Below, one piece after another: positions 26,354 through 34,600 of a stretch of DNA of 48,844 nt (its first letter is position 1; the number at the start of each line of letters is the position of its first letter). The position numbers and the translations under genes were made by a program. The notes below the pieces were generated by a model. The model did not search any database, was not told the DNA's origin, and was given only the letters and a program-made list of their open reading frames with translations. Origin of the DNA: Lacunisphaera sp. (GTDB lineage Bacteria > Verrucomicrobiota > Verrucomicrobiia > Opitutales > Opitutaceae). The stretch is taken from the NCBI GenBank assembly GCA_029945855.1, contig JAQSDJ010000073.1:1-48844 (forward strand), in the 5' to 3' direction.

Positions 26354-29290
26354 ATGATAATCCGTCCCCTCTTCCTCTGCACCCTTCTCCTGATGGCCGG
26401 TCCCCACCTCCGGGCGGAAAGGGTGACCGATCTGTCGGACACGGCCATCGCGCAACGTTATGAGCAGAGACGAAAGTTCATCCTCGATCAGGCGGTCGCC
26501 GCCGTGGTGCCGGGCGATCCGGCCAAAGGGAGCAAGTTCGACATCGCGGCATGCCTGCAGCGCGGCGAAAATGTGGAAGCCGCCCTCGCCCGCCTCGCCC
26601 ACCTCGACGGCGGTCCGCCCTCCGGCAACATGTTCTGGGTCTACCCCACCGTGGCCGTGATGATGGCCGGCGGAACCACGCTGGACGAACCGAGCCGCAC
26701 CCGCATCGCGGAGTTGTGGCGCACTTACTGGCCGAGCCGCGGTGACACGGAGAACCACTGGGTGCTCACCTACGCGAGCCTCTACCTGGCGGCGCAGGCC
26801 TATCCCGGAGCCGGCCCAGAGCGCTGGTTCAACGGCAAGTCCTCCGCCGAGAACATGGCCGAGGCCCGGGACTATCTCGAACACTGGATGGACGTCACCA
26901 CCGCCCACGGCCAGGGCGAATACGATTCCCCCAACTACCTCGAGGAATACGCGGTCGGGCTGTCCTTGCTCGCCGGCTGGGCGCAGGATCCCGTGTTCCG
27001 CGAGCGGGCCCGGCGGCTGTTGGATTACCTCTTCTACGACTATGCCGTGGAGACGCTCGACGGCCTTTACGGCGGCGCGCATAGCCGCGTCTATCCGCGC
27101 CACATCATGGCGCCCGGCCGCACCGCCGCCGCCGCGCTCGGCTGGCTGCTCTTCGGCCTCGGGGACTACGAGCCCAGCGAACGCCAGGTCACCCGCCATC
27201 AGCTGCGCGAGGAATTGCCGGAGCGCGGCGCCAAGATCATCGCGCTCAGCGGCTATGCGCCGCCGCCCATCCTGGAACGCATCGCACGCGACCGGTCCAA
27301 GCCCTACGTCGAGCGCGAACTCAAGCGCACCCGCTGGCGCATGCGCCACGCCGGGCCCGAGTCCTTCGTCATCGGCGACAAGCGCACGGCGCCGGTCTAC
27401 AAGTACAGCTACGTCGATCCTGATTTCATCCTCGGTTCGTCCCAGGGCGGGCTGCTCCAGCCCATCCAGCAGTCGACCTGGAACCTGATCTGGCGCACGG
27501 ACCACGCCGTGTACCGCTGCCCGACTTTCTTTGGCACCCAGCCGTTTTACTCCGCGATCGAAGGCAGCATGTACTTCTGCGCGGACCCCGACGTCGTCAC
27601 CGACCTGATCGTCCGCTCCAAGGCGGACTACAATTCGCCGGACAAGCTGCCGGGCGGTTCACCCTACGAGCAGGTGATGCAAAGCGGCACCGCCCTCATC
27701 GCCCTGCAGAGCATCCCGGCGCCCGCGGCGTTTCACCACACAACGCTCTTTTTCTCCCGCGACCTGGGGGAAACGGTGGAGGATGCTTCGGGCTGGATCT
27801 TCACGTGCGGTGGTCCGGTCTATATCGCGTACCGGCCCTTCGTCGCCGGCGAATGGAAGCCGAACGACTGGACCGGCTTCCTGGGCCGGGGCGGCGGGGG
27901 GATTTTGATCAGCGGCGATTTCAACGAATGGGGTACGGGGCACCGCTGCTACGTCAGCACCGCGCGGCAAAACGGCTACGTCGTACAGGTCGCCCCCGCG
28001 CGGGATTTTCCCAGCTTCGCCGCCTTCCAACAAGCGGTCCGCGCCCTGCCCCTCGCCTTCACGCTGGCACCGGTCCCGACCGCGACCTTCACCGCCTTGG
28101 ACGGCACCGTGCTGCATGCGCGCTACGGAGATCCGCCGGCGGTGAACGGGGCGCCCCTCGACTACGCCCACTGGCCGCTGTTCGAAAGTCCGTTCGGCCA
28201 CGCCGTCGCCGGGGAAAACAAACTCACCCTGCGGCATGGCGAGGAAACCTACTCCCTCGATTTCACGACCAATCGTAACGCCGCACCGGCCGCAGCACCC
28301 GCCGCGCCGACGCCCCCCGCCGCTTCGGCCATTCCGGCGGCACCCGACAGCTCGCCCACGCTTTTTGCGGCGGTCGCCATGACCGGAGCGCAGCGCAACA
28401 CGTCGACGCCTTCCGACTCCGGCCTGTACCGGCGGCAGACCTCCGGCGAGTGGGTGCACACCGGACCGCGCATTCTCGGCGTGGCCAATGTCGCGATCCA
28501 TCCCACCGATCCCGCGGTGCAGCTCATCGCTTCGGCCGACGGCATCGTACGCACCGCAGACGGCGGCCGCACCTGGCGCAAGACCACCGGCTGGGACGTC
28601 GCCGACGTGCGCTCCATCGCCTTCGATCCCGCGCACCCCGCGCGCGCCTACGCGGTCACCGCGTGGGGCCCGTTGCGCTCCGACGACGCCGGTCAGACTT
28701 GGTCGCTCACCCAACACGGCCTGGACCGACTCTATTGCCAGGCGCTCGTCGTCGACCGCGAGCAACCGGACCGCGTTCTCATCGGCATGGAGCAGGGCCT
28801 GTACGCCTCGACCGATGCAGCCGCTTCGTGGAGCCGTCTGGATTTCCCCGCCGTGCCGGTGGCCCGGCTGGCGCAAAGCCCGGTCCTGCCCAGCGTGCTT
28901 ATCGCCGTCACCACTGGCCGTGGCGCCTGGGTTTCCCGCGACCGCGGCGCCAGCTGGACCGCCGTGGATGCAGACACCGCCACCGCCAACCTCTACGCGA
29001 CGGCCCTGAGTCCGCACGACGCCGCGTTGATGGCAACTGGCGGATGGGAAACCGGCGTGCGTCTCTCGGTCGACGGCGGCCGGAGCTGGACGGACGGCAG
29101 CGGCGGGCTGCCCAATCGCCGGATCTTCGTCCTCGCCTTCGACCCCGTGGAGAAAAACCGCCTCTGGGCCTCCACCTTTGAGGAAGGCACCTTCTATAGT
29201 GACGATCTCGGTCGAACCTGGAATGACGGTGGCCTCTACGGAGCCTACGGAGCCGACTTTGTCTTCGCCGGCACCGGGAAACGAAAATAA
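26354..29290 (+). CDS. large secreted protein: helical domain, beta domain and C-terminal Asp-box propeller
   Basis: 978 residues from an ATG at 26354 that begins a signal peptide (MIIRPLFLCTLLLMAGPHLRA). Residues about 25-330 are helical with repeated aromatic and acidic motifs (ENHWVLTYASLYLAAQ, GQGEYDSPNYLEEYAVGLSLLAGW, GGAHSRVYPR), like an alpha/alpha-toroid of glycan-active enzymes. About 340-635 is beta-rich. An Ala/Pro linker (about 636-665) leads to a propeller with six Asp-boxes spaced about 43 residues apart: TADGGRTW, SDDAGQTW, STDAAASW, SRDRGASW, SVDGGRSW and SDDLGRTW. Asp-boxes occur in sialidases and VPS10-like propellers. I cannot assign an enzyme family; polysaccharide lyase or hydrolase is a guess from the fold-like features. 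Confidence 0.85.
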   Translation: MIIRPLFLCTLLLMAGPHLRAERVTDLSDTAIAQRYEQRRKFILDQAVAAVVPGDPAKGSKFDIAACLQRGENVEAALARLAHLDGGPPSGNMFWVYPTVAVMMAGGTTLDEPSRTRIAELWRTYWPSRGDTENHWVLTYASLYLAAQAYPGAGPERWFNGKSSAENMAEARDYLEHWMDVTTAHGQGEYDSPNYLEEYAVGLSLLAGWAQDPVFRERARRLLDYLFYDYAVETLDGLYGGAHSRVYPRHIMAPGRTAAAALGWLLFGLGDYEPSERQVTRHQLREELPERGAKIIALSGYAPPPILERIARDRSKPYVERELKRTRWRMRHAGPESFVIGDKRTAPVYKYSYVDPDFILGSSQGGLLQPIQQSTWNLIWRTDHAVYRCPTFFGTQPFYSAIEGSMYFCADPDVVTDLIVRSKADYNSPDKLPGGSPYEQVMQSGTALIALQSIPAPAAFHHTTLFFSRDLGETVEDASGWIFTCGGPVYIAYRPFVAGEWKPNDWTGFLGRGGGGILISGDFNEWGTGHRCYVSTARQNGYVVQVAPARDFPSFAAFQQAVRALPLAFTLAPVPTATFTALDGTVLHARYGDPPAVNGAPLDYAHWPLFESPFGHAVAGENKLTLRHGEETYSLDFTTNRNAAPAAAPAAPTPPAASAIPAAPDSSPTLFAAVAMTGAQRNTSTPSDSGLYRRQTSGEWVHTGPRILGVANVAIHPTDPAVQLIASADGIVRTADGGRTWRKTTGWDVADVRSIAFDPAHPARAYAVTAWGPLRSDDAGQTWSLTQHGLDRLYCQALVVDREQPDRVLIGMEQGLYASTDAAASWSRLDFPAVPVARLAQSPVLPSVLIAVTTGRGAWVSRDRGASWTAVDADTATANLYATALSPHDAALMATGGWETGVRLSVDGGRSWTDGSGGLPNRRIFVLAFDPVEKNRLWASTFEEGTFYSDDLGRTWNDGGLYGAYGADFVFAGTGKRK

Positions 29291-29324
29291 AATTCCCTGG
29301 GCTTGCCCCGGAGATTTTGATCGT

Positions 29325-29510
29325 GACCGCTCGAAATCCAACCTGATCCACCTGCCGGTCTATTACATCGTGGAAAAACTCATCCCGGAGGCCCCGTTGC
29401 TGGTCCGGCTCAGCGTCAAGGTGCCGGTGAGCATCGCGCTCGCCGCCGCCTCGTTTTACCTGGTCGAACGCCGCTGCCTGCACCTGAAGGATCGCTTCGA
29501 GTCCCCGGTG
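29325..29510 (+). pseudogene. C-terminal remnant of an acyltransferase-3 (OafA-like) gene
   Basis: In one frame the DNA encodes two membrane-like stretches, LIHLPVYYIVEKLI and VPVSIALAAASFYLVERRCL, followed by HLKDRF. The last part is the typical end of acyltransferase-3 family proteins, where a final helix is followed by ERxxxxLKxRF. There is no start, no upstream catalytic part, and the frame runs on without a natural stop. It sits 35 bp after the Asp-box protein gene. It is best read as a decayed tail left by deletion. Confidence 0.6.
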
Positions 29511-29656
29511 CCGCGCGGCACAGAAACTCGCGGCGTGACCGGCCGGCGGCGCCCTTCAAGACGCCGCGGCGAGGTCACCGCGGCTCCCGTTTTCAGCGGG
29601 CAGCCCGGGAATTACTGGCGACGCGCCGACCCCGGCGCATGCGGTCAGGCGCGATC

Positions 29657-30508
29657 TCAACCGAATTTGGCTAGGCGGCCGGCGACGTCGGCGGCGAAGC
29701 GCTGGATAAGCGCCTGGGTGTAGTCGGCGACAGCAAGCGCGGGATCGAGCACGAGCGGGGTGAGGTCCATGGCCCAGGTGATGGCCTGGCACTGGTCCGT
29801 GGCGTGCGAGGTGTGGAAGGTCGCGTTGGCGAGGCGGCGGCCGGCGGTGGCCAGGTCGTAACGTTTGCCGCCGCCGATCTGGGACTCAAACACCGCCACC
29901 AGGGCGGCGGCGAGTTCGGGCCGGGCGCTCACATCCAGGAGCACCTTGTCGGCGTCGCAGAGCCAGTCGAGGTCGCGCCAGACCTCGCAGCCGAGCACGC
30001 GCTTGGGCCGACGTGCCGGCGGGAGCGCGCGCAGGGCCTGGAGGACGTGGGTGAAAACCGCGACGTGCGTGTCGTGCTTGTCGGCCGGCTGGTGGAGGTA
30101 GACCACCTCGGGCGTGGCGACCGCGAAGATCGCGGCGAGGTCGGCCTGCACGGCCGCATCAGCCGGGTTCTTGACCGCCGCGCTCGGGTGCGCGAGCTGC
30201 AGCTGGATGCCGTAGCTGCCGAGGGTGGCGGCTTTCCGCTGTTCGCCACGGCGCACGGCCTGCATCTGTTCGTCGGTGAACCCCGCAAACGCCCCGGTGC
30301 GCGGACTGCCGGAACCGTTGGTGACCACCACGCCGCCGAACCACCGGTCGGTCCGGTCGAAACATTCCGCGATGCCGTGGTAGGCCATGATCTCGATGTC
30401 GTCCTGGTGCGCGGCGATGCACAGGTGGGTCGTGCGGGCGAGCGCCGCCGGCGGCGGGAGGGCGTCCCCGGGAACGAAAATATCGGCGGCGGGCTGGGAG
30501 AATTTCAT
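29657..30508 (-). CDS. PIG-L-family deacetylase
   Basis: 283 residues from an ATG at 30508; the frame to 30628 adds 40 residues of unlikely composition. The zinc-site motif is AAHQDDIEIMAYHG (normally xHPDDxE, here HQDD), and the second block is YLHQPADKHDTHVAVF, which supplies the third ligand. The family (LmbE-like) removes N-acetyl groups from sugar amines such as GlcNAc conjugates. There is no signal peptide, so it is cytoplasmic. It lies downstream of the PhyH gene, but the terminator at 30618-30650 separates the two. Confidence 0.92.
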   Translation of the reverse strand: MKFSQPAADIFVPGDALPPPAALARTTHLCIAAHQDDIEIMAYHGIAECFDRTDRWFGGVVVTNGSGSPRTGAFAGFTDEQMQAVRRGEQRKAATLGSYGIQLQLAHPSAAVKNPADAAVQADLAAIFAVATPEVVYLHQPADKHDTHVAVFTHVLQALRALPPARRPKRVLGCEVWRDLDWLCDADKVLLDVSARPELAAALVAVFESQIGGGKRYDLATAGRRLANATFHTSHATDQCQAITWAMDLTPLVLDPALAVADYTQALIQRFAADVAGRLAKFG

Positions 30509-30617
30509 GGCGGAAGAGATGGGCAGGCTGCAGCAACGCGACCGCGCTGGCGAGGATTTGCTCGGGGCCACGGCCGGCGCCGGATTCCGACGGGGACCCC
30601 TGACGGAATCCCGCCGC

Positions 30618-30650
30618 AAAAAAGCCATGGCGCCGACGGCGTCATGGCTT
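30618..30650 (-). terminator. intrinsic terminator after the PhyH gene
   Basis: The stem AAGCCATG (30622-30629) pairs perfectly with CATGGCTT (30643-30650), with further pairing inside. On the minus strand it is followed by a run of T residues (complement of the A run 30618-30623). It lies 51 bp beyond the stop of the dioxygenase gene. Confidence 0.85.
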
Positions 30651-30700
30651 GGAGGGGTGGAGCCCGGTCGCGAACGGGGGCGGGCGCGTTTCCCGGCCGC

Positions 30701-31540
30701 TCAGTGACTGTTCTTGCCGTGCTTCGCGCGGAAGCGGGCGAGTTCGGGATAGGCCTTGGTCGGGTCGCCGTAGATGTTGCCACCCAGGTCGCGGCCGCGG
30801 GCGAGGTAGATGTTGTGATAGGTGCCCGCCATCTCGTGGTTTTCCCGCACCTTGCTGCTCATGTAGCGCATGGTGTAGCCGCAGCGCCGGATGTTGCTGG
30901 TGTTGGGCGCGCTGCCATGGATTATGCGGCCGTCGTGGAGGCTGCAGTGGTTGGGCTGCAGCTCGATCGGGATGGCGCGGGAGTCGTCGCGCTGCGACGC
31001 CGTGATCTCGTCGGGGAACACCGCCTCGCCGGGCTGCAGGTCGTCGTAGTCGGAGAAACCCTGCTTGCCGGTGTTGTGCGTGCGCGGGATGACGTGCATG
31101 CAGCCGTTCACCGTGGTGGAGGGGTCGATGGCGAGCCACACGGTGACCACCTCCATGGGCGTGATCATTTTTTTCCAGTAATGGGAGTCCTCGTGCCACG
31201 GCACGCGCTTGCCGTTGCCGCGAGGCTTGCAGATGAAGTGGCTGGAAAACAGCGCGATATCGGGCCCGATGATGGGCTCGACCAGATCGAGCACCTCTTT
31301 GGCAAACAACCATTCAAAGAGCTCGGGGTGCTGGAAGTGCGGGACATCCATGGACTCGGGCCGCACGTCGGCCGGCAGGTTGTTCAGGATGTTTTCGAAG
31401 CAGTTCTTCAGGCCGTCGAACTTGGCCTGCGGGAAGACCGGCGGGGCGAAGATGTGATAACCTTCGCGGTTGAACTGGGCGACCTGATCCGGCGTGAGCC
31501 GGGGGTGCGCCGTGGCGGGCGTGGAGCTGGGGGTAACCAT
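30701..31540 (-). CDS. PhyH-family Fe(II)/2-oxoglutarate dioxygenase
   Basis: 279 residues from an ATG at 31540. The iron-binding facial triad is visible: VPWHEDSHYW gives the H-x-D-like pair, and DGRIIHGSAPNTS gives the distal histidine, with the 2-oxoglutarate-binding arginine in NIRRCGYTMRY. Phytanoyl-CoA dioxygenase relatives hydroxylate diverse small molecules. No signal peptide. It diverges from an AraC-type regulator over only 74 bp with striking repeats, so the regulator probably controls it. The substrate is unknown. Confidence 0.93.
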   Translation of the reverse strand: MVTPSSTPATAHPRLTPDQVAQFNREGYHIFAPPVFPQAKFDGLKNCFENILNNLPADVRPESMDVPHFQHPELFEWLFAKEVLDLVEPIIGPDIALFSSHFICKPRGNGKRVPWHEDSHYWKKMITPMEVVTVWLAIDPSTTVNGCMHVIPRTHNTGKQGFSDYDDLQPGEAVFPDEITASQRDDSRAIPIELQPNHCSLHDGRIIHGSAPNTSNIRRCGYTMRYMSSKVRENHEMAGTYHNIYLARGRDLGGNIYGDPTKAYPELARFRAKHGKNSH

Positions 31541-31614
31541 GTTCCTTGTGTTATATCAGCTTATGGCCGGGATTTCTTGCCATAAAAGCGCACTTTCTTG
31601 TGTTATATTGCCCC
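31541..31614. promoter_or_regulatory. divergent control region with direct and inverted repeats
   Basis: A perfect 12-bp direct repeat, CTTGTGTTATAT, occurs at 31545-31556 and 31597-31608, 52 bp apart (about five helical turns). Between the copies lies an inverted repeat, TTATGGC (31561-31567) and GCCATAA (31579-31585). The region is far AT-richer than its surroundings. It is a strong candidate operator for the AraC-type protein; the TTATAT parts may double as -10 elements. Confidence 0.65.
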
Positions 31615-32457
31615 ATGCGGCTGGCCTGCCTCCATTTTCACCTCGCCGACTTCGTGCGGCCGGGCGAAAGCTATCATTTCGCGCAGACCGGGCTGACGGC
31701 GGACAACGCCGCCCGCTGTCACGACCATGACTACCATGAGGTCTTCTGGGTGACGCACGGGCACGGGGAGCATTTCCTGAACGGGGCGACCGCGCCGCTC
31801 CAGGCCGGCCAGCTGCATCTCATCCGGCCGCGGGACCGGCATCGCGTGACCGGGTCGGCGAAGGCGCCGCTGCGCATCGCCAACCTGGCGTTTCCCGGCC
31901 GCGCCTGGGCGGAGGTGCGCCGGCGGTATTTCCCCGGCGAGCGCGACTGGTTCGCGCAGCCGGCAGGGCGGCGGGTGTGGCGGGTGGACGCAAAGGCCCA
32001 GGCCGGCCTCGCGCACTGGGCGGAGCGCCTGGCGGAGCCGGAGCGGCCGCGCCTCGCCCTGGACGGGTTCCTGATGGAGCTGCCGTTGTTCCTGCGCCGG
32101 CCGCCGGCCGGGACGGAGCCGCTGCCGGAGTGGCTGGAAGAGGCCTGCCGGGAGATCGCGCACCCGGAGCATTTCAGCGGCGGCACGCCGGCACTGGCGC
32201 GGCTGGCGGGGCGGAGCCCGTCGCATGTGGCGCGCGCGACGGTGCGCTGGCTGAAGCAGACGCCGACGGAGATCGTGAACGCGGCGCGGCTGGGCTACAG
32301 CGCCCGGCAGCTGGCCGAGACCGCCCAACCCATCATGGAGATCGCGCTGGATTGCGGACTGAACAACCTCTCGCATTTCTACGCGCTCTTCCGCAAACGC
32401 TTCGGCGTGAGCCCGCGCAAATACCGGCTGCAGGCCATGCCAACCGTGCGGGCGTGA
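31615..32457 (+). CDS. AraC-family transcriptional regulator
   Basis: 280 residues from an ATG at 31615; the frame extends to 31546 but that would cover the repeats. The N-terminal cupin-like sensor domain has CHDHDYHEVFWVTHGHGEH and LQAGQLHLIRPRDRHRV. The C-terminal AraC domain (about 190-275) has LARLAGRSPSHVARATVRWLKQTPTEIVN and the second helix-turn-helix IMEIALDCGLNNLSHFYALFRKRFGVSPRKYR. Such proteins sense small sugars or metabolites. Its only plausible local target is the divergent dioxygenase gene, and perhaps itself. Confidence 0.93.
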   Translation: MRLACLHFHLADFVRPGESYHFAQTGLTADNAARCHDHDYHEVFWVTHGHGEHFLNGATAPLQAGQLHLIRPRDRHRVTGSAKAPLRIANLAFPGRAWAEVRRRYFPGERDWFAQPAGRRVWRVDAKAQAGLAHWAERLAEPERPRLALDGFLMELPLFLRRPPAGTEPLPEWLEEACREIAHPEHFSGGTPALARLAGRSPSHVARATVRWLKQTPTEIVNAARLGYSARQLAETAQPIMEIALDCGLNNLSHFYALFRKRFGVSPRKYRLQAMPTVRA

Positions 32458-32512
32458 TACCCGCCGGCCGAGGCGGCTTGCCTCACCCCACCCCGGACCC
32501 TTTGCTCGCCGC

Positions 32513-33802
32513 ATGCTTCCGCCCCCAAGCCTGCGCCCGACCACTCCCCCGGCCCGGACGCCGTTCCACCTGCTGACCAAGCCCATCGGGTCGCGGTGCA
32601 ACCTCGACTGCAGCTACTGCTTCTATCTCGAGAAGGAAAAACTCTACACGGACGCCGGCGGCATGCGCATGAAGCCTGAGGTGCTCGAGACCTACGTGCG
32701 CGACTACATCGCCGCGCAGCCGGGTCCGGTCGTCAGCTTCGCCTGGCAGGGCGGCGAGCCCACCCTCCTCGGCGTCGGGTTTTTCCGCACGGCCGTCGCC
32801 CTTCAGACCAAATACGCCCGGGGCAAGACCATCGAGAACGCCTTCCAGACCAACGGCGTGCTGCTCGATGACGAATGGGGCGAGTTTCTGGCTCAAAACA
32901 AATTCCTCGTCGGGATCAGCATCGACGGTCCGCGCGAGCTCCACGACGCCTACCGCGTCGACAAGGGCGGCCAGCCCACTTTCGAGCGGGTGATGGCCGG
33001 CCTCGCGGTGCTGAAAAAACATAAGGTCGAGTTTAACACCCTGACGACCGTCCATCGGAAGAACTCCCCCCACCCGCTCCTCGTCTACAAATTTCTCCGG
33101 GAGATCGGCTCGGGCTACATCCAGTTCATCCCGATTGTCGAGCGCAACGCCGCCAGCGCCGACAACGGCCTGTGGCTGGCCCCGCCGCCCGACCACGAGG
33201 ACGCCGCCGCCCTCGACACCCAGGTGACGCCCTGGAGCGTGCGGCCGGGCGAGTTCGGCAAATTCCTCTGCACCATCTTCGACGAGTGGGTGCAGCGCGA
33301 CGTCGGGACGATCTTTGTCCAGCAATTCGACGCCGCGCTCGCGAACTGGGCCGGCCAGCCCGCCGGCGTCTGCGTCTTTTCGGAAAACTGCGGCCGCGCC
33401 CTGGCGATCGAGCACAATGGCGACATCTACAGCTGCGACCACTACGTCTACCCGCGTTACCAGCTCGGCAACCTGATGAACACTTCGCTCGCGACGCTGG
33501 TGGATTCGCCGCAGCAACAGGCCTTCGGCGCCGCCAAGTCGGCCAGCCTGCCCCGCTACTGTCGCGAGTGTCCTGTGCGTTTCGCCTGCCACGGCGAGTG
33601 CCCCAAGCACCGCTTTCTCAAAACTCCGCACGGCGAGCCGGGACTCAACTACCTCTGCGCCGGCTACAAGATGTTCTTCAGCCACATCGATGCGCCGATG
33701 AAAACCATGGCTTCCCTGCTCGATATGGAACGCGCGCCCGCCGAAATCATGCGCCTCCCCCGCAGCCAGTGGCTCCCCCGCTCGGTGCCGGCAAAGTTCT
33801 GA
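32513..33802 (+). CDS. radical SAM protein of the anaerobic sulfatase-maturase type
   Basis: 429 residues from an ATG at 32513. The radical SAM motif is CNLDCSYC (C29, C33, C36). The family's further blocks follow: SFAWQGGEPTLLG, NAFQTNGVLLDDEW, VGISIDGPRELHDAYR, and a C-terminal auxiliary iron-sulfur region with CGRALAIEHNGDIYSCDHYVYP, YCRECPVRFACHGECPKHR and LCAGYKMFF. Such enzymes convert the active-site Cys or Ser of sulfatases to formylglycine. No sulfatase gene is in this window, so its clients must lie elsewhere. Confidence 0.92.
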   Translation: MLPPPSLRPTTPPARTPFHLLTKPIGSRCNLDCSYCFYLEKEKLYTDAGGMRMKPEVLETYVRDYIAAQPGPVVSFAWQGGEPTLLGVGFFRTAVALQTKYARGKTIENAFQTNGVLLDDEWGEFLAQNKFLVGISIDGPRELHDAYRVDKGGQPTFERVMAGLAVLKKHKVEFNTLTTVHRKNSPHPLLVYKFLREIGSGYIQFIPIVERNAASADNGLWLAPPPDHEDAAALDTQVTPWSVRPGEFGKFLCTIFDEWVQRDVGTIFVQQFDAALANWAGQPAGVCVFSENCGRALAIEHNGDIYSCDHYVYPRYQLGNLMNTSLATLVDSPQQQAFGAAKSASLPRYCRECPVRFACHGECPKHRFLKTPHGEPGLNYLCAGYKMFFSHIDAPMKTMASLLDMERAPAEIMRLPRSQWLPRSVPAKF

Positions 33803-33960
33803 CCCGGATGGCGCCGGTTCCGGCCGGGCCCGGCAGAGCCCCTCGCAAGAGAATGCCCCCGGCGAAAAATATCTTTGAACGAATCCATCCCGTCCTCGTC
33901 TTACTCCTCGTTCAACGGTTTGTTTAGGTGTTAGGGTAAAGTTAGTGTGTGTTAGAAATC

Positions 33961-33990
33961 AAAAAGGCCGTCCAGGGGTGGACGGCCTTT
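33961..33990. terminator. bidirectional intrinsic terminator
   Basis: A perfect 11-bp stem, AAAGGCCGTCC (33963-33973) with its complement at 33980-33990, has a 6-nt loop. An A run precedes it and T-rich sequence follows, so it can work on both strands. It lies about 160 bp after the radical SAM gene. Another weak stem, GAACGA with TCGTTC, is at about 33877-33916. The transcript between could include a small RNA, but nothing proves it. Confidence 0.8.
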
Positions 33991-34600
33991 CTGTTGCCCG
34001 CCGGGGCCGGATCCTGCGCCGAAACAAGCGCAAAATACCGCTAATCATTGATGTAGCGACTGGTTCCCCTGGGCGGGCATCGGGCCTTCGCCAAACCTGC
34101 GGTCGGTAGGCCGCCCGCGACTGTCCTTACGGCACGCCCAGAAGTCGCACCCGGCCCCTGTAGGCCGGACCAGATGGCGACCGAGCCGTTTGCTCCAGAA
34201 GCCATCGCACAGGAAATCCGGGGCCCGCCTCTCGCAGTCTGAATCGCCCTGCCACCCGACTTCTAGGCCCGCAAGACCATCGCGGTGATCGGCCCCCCAA
34301 GACCTCCACGATCGGGACCGGTGGCCACCGCATGCGGCATAATCAGTGGTGAGAATTCCCGAGGGTATCCGGACTGCTCTCACCTCAAGCCCATCAGCCC
34401 GGGACCAACGAATCCAGGCCGGAACGACCTGGGATGGACCAAGCCGGTCCCGAATCCCCAAGGCCGGATTTTTGGGTTTGGATTTTAAACAACACCCTTG
34501 CTCATCCGCCCCTTCCTTGAAAAAATAGGGTTCTCCATCCCTCTTCATTGCGCCCGCGCGATCCTTGGACGTATTCCCCCCAACCCCCGTCCGCCTTATC
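33991..34600. other. 610-bp stretch without a recognisable gene
   Basis: A long minus-strand frame (34045-34704) crosses it, but the translation has no family features and its third codon positions are about half A or T in the part checked, unlike true genes here. The stretch has several short GC palindromes (for example CCGGCC/GGCCGG at 34151-34168). It may be decayed or acquired DNA, or a long leader for the DUF1080 gene. Confidence 0.45.

Noticed and set aside
25748-27505. 585-residue minus-strand frame
   Set aside because: Antisense shadow of the Asp-box protein gene, extended through intergenic DNA.
33877-33990. Small RNA gene ending at the terminator
   Set aside because: A stem and a terminator alone do not show a separate transcript; it may simply be the 3' end of the radical SAM mRNA.
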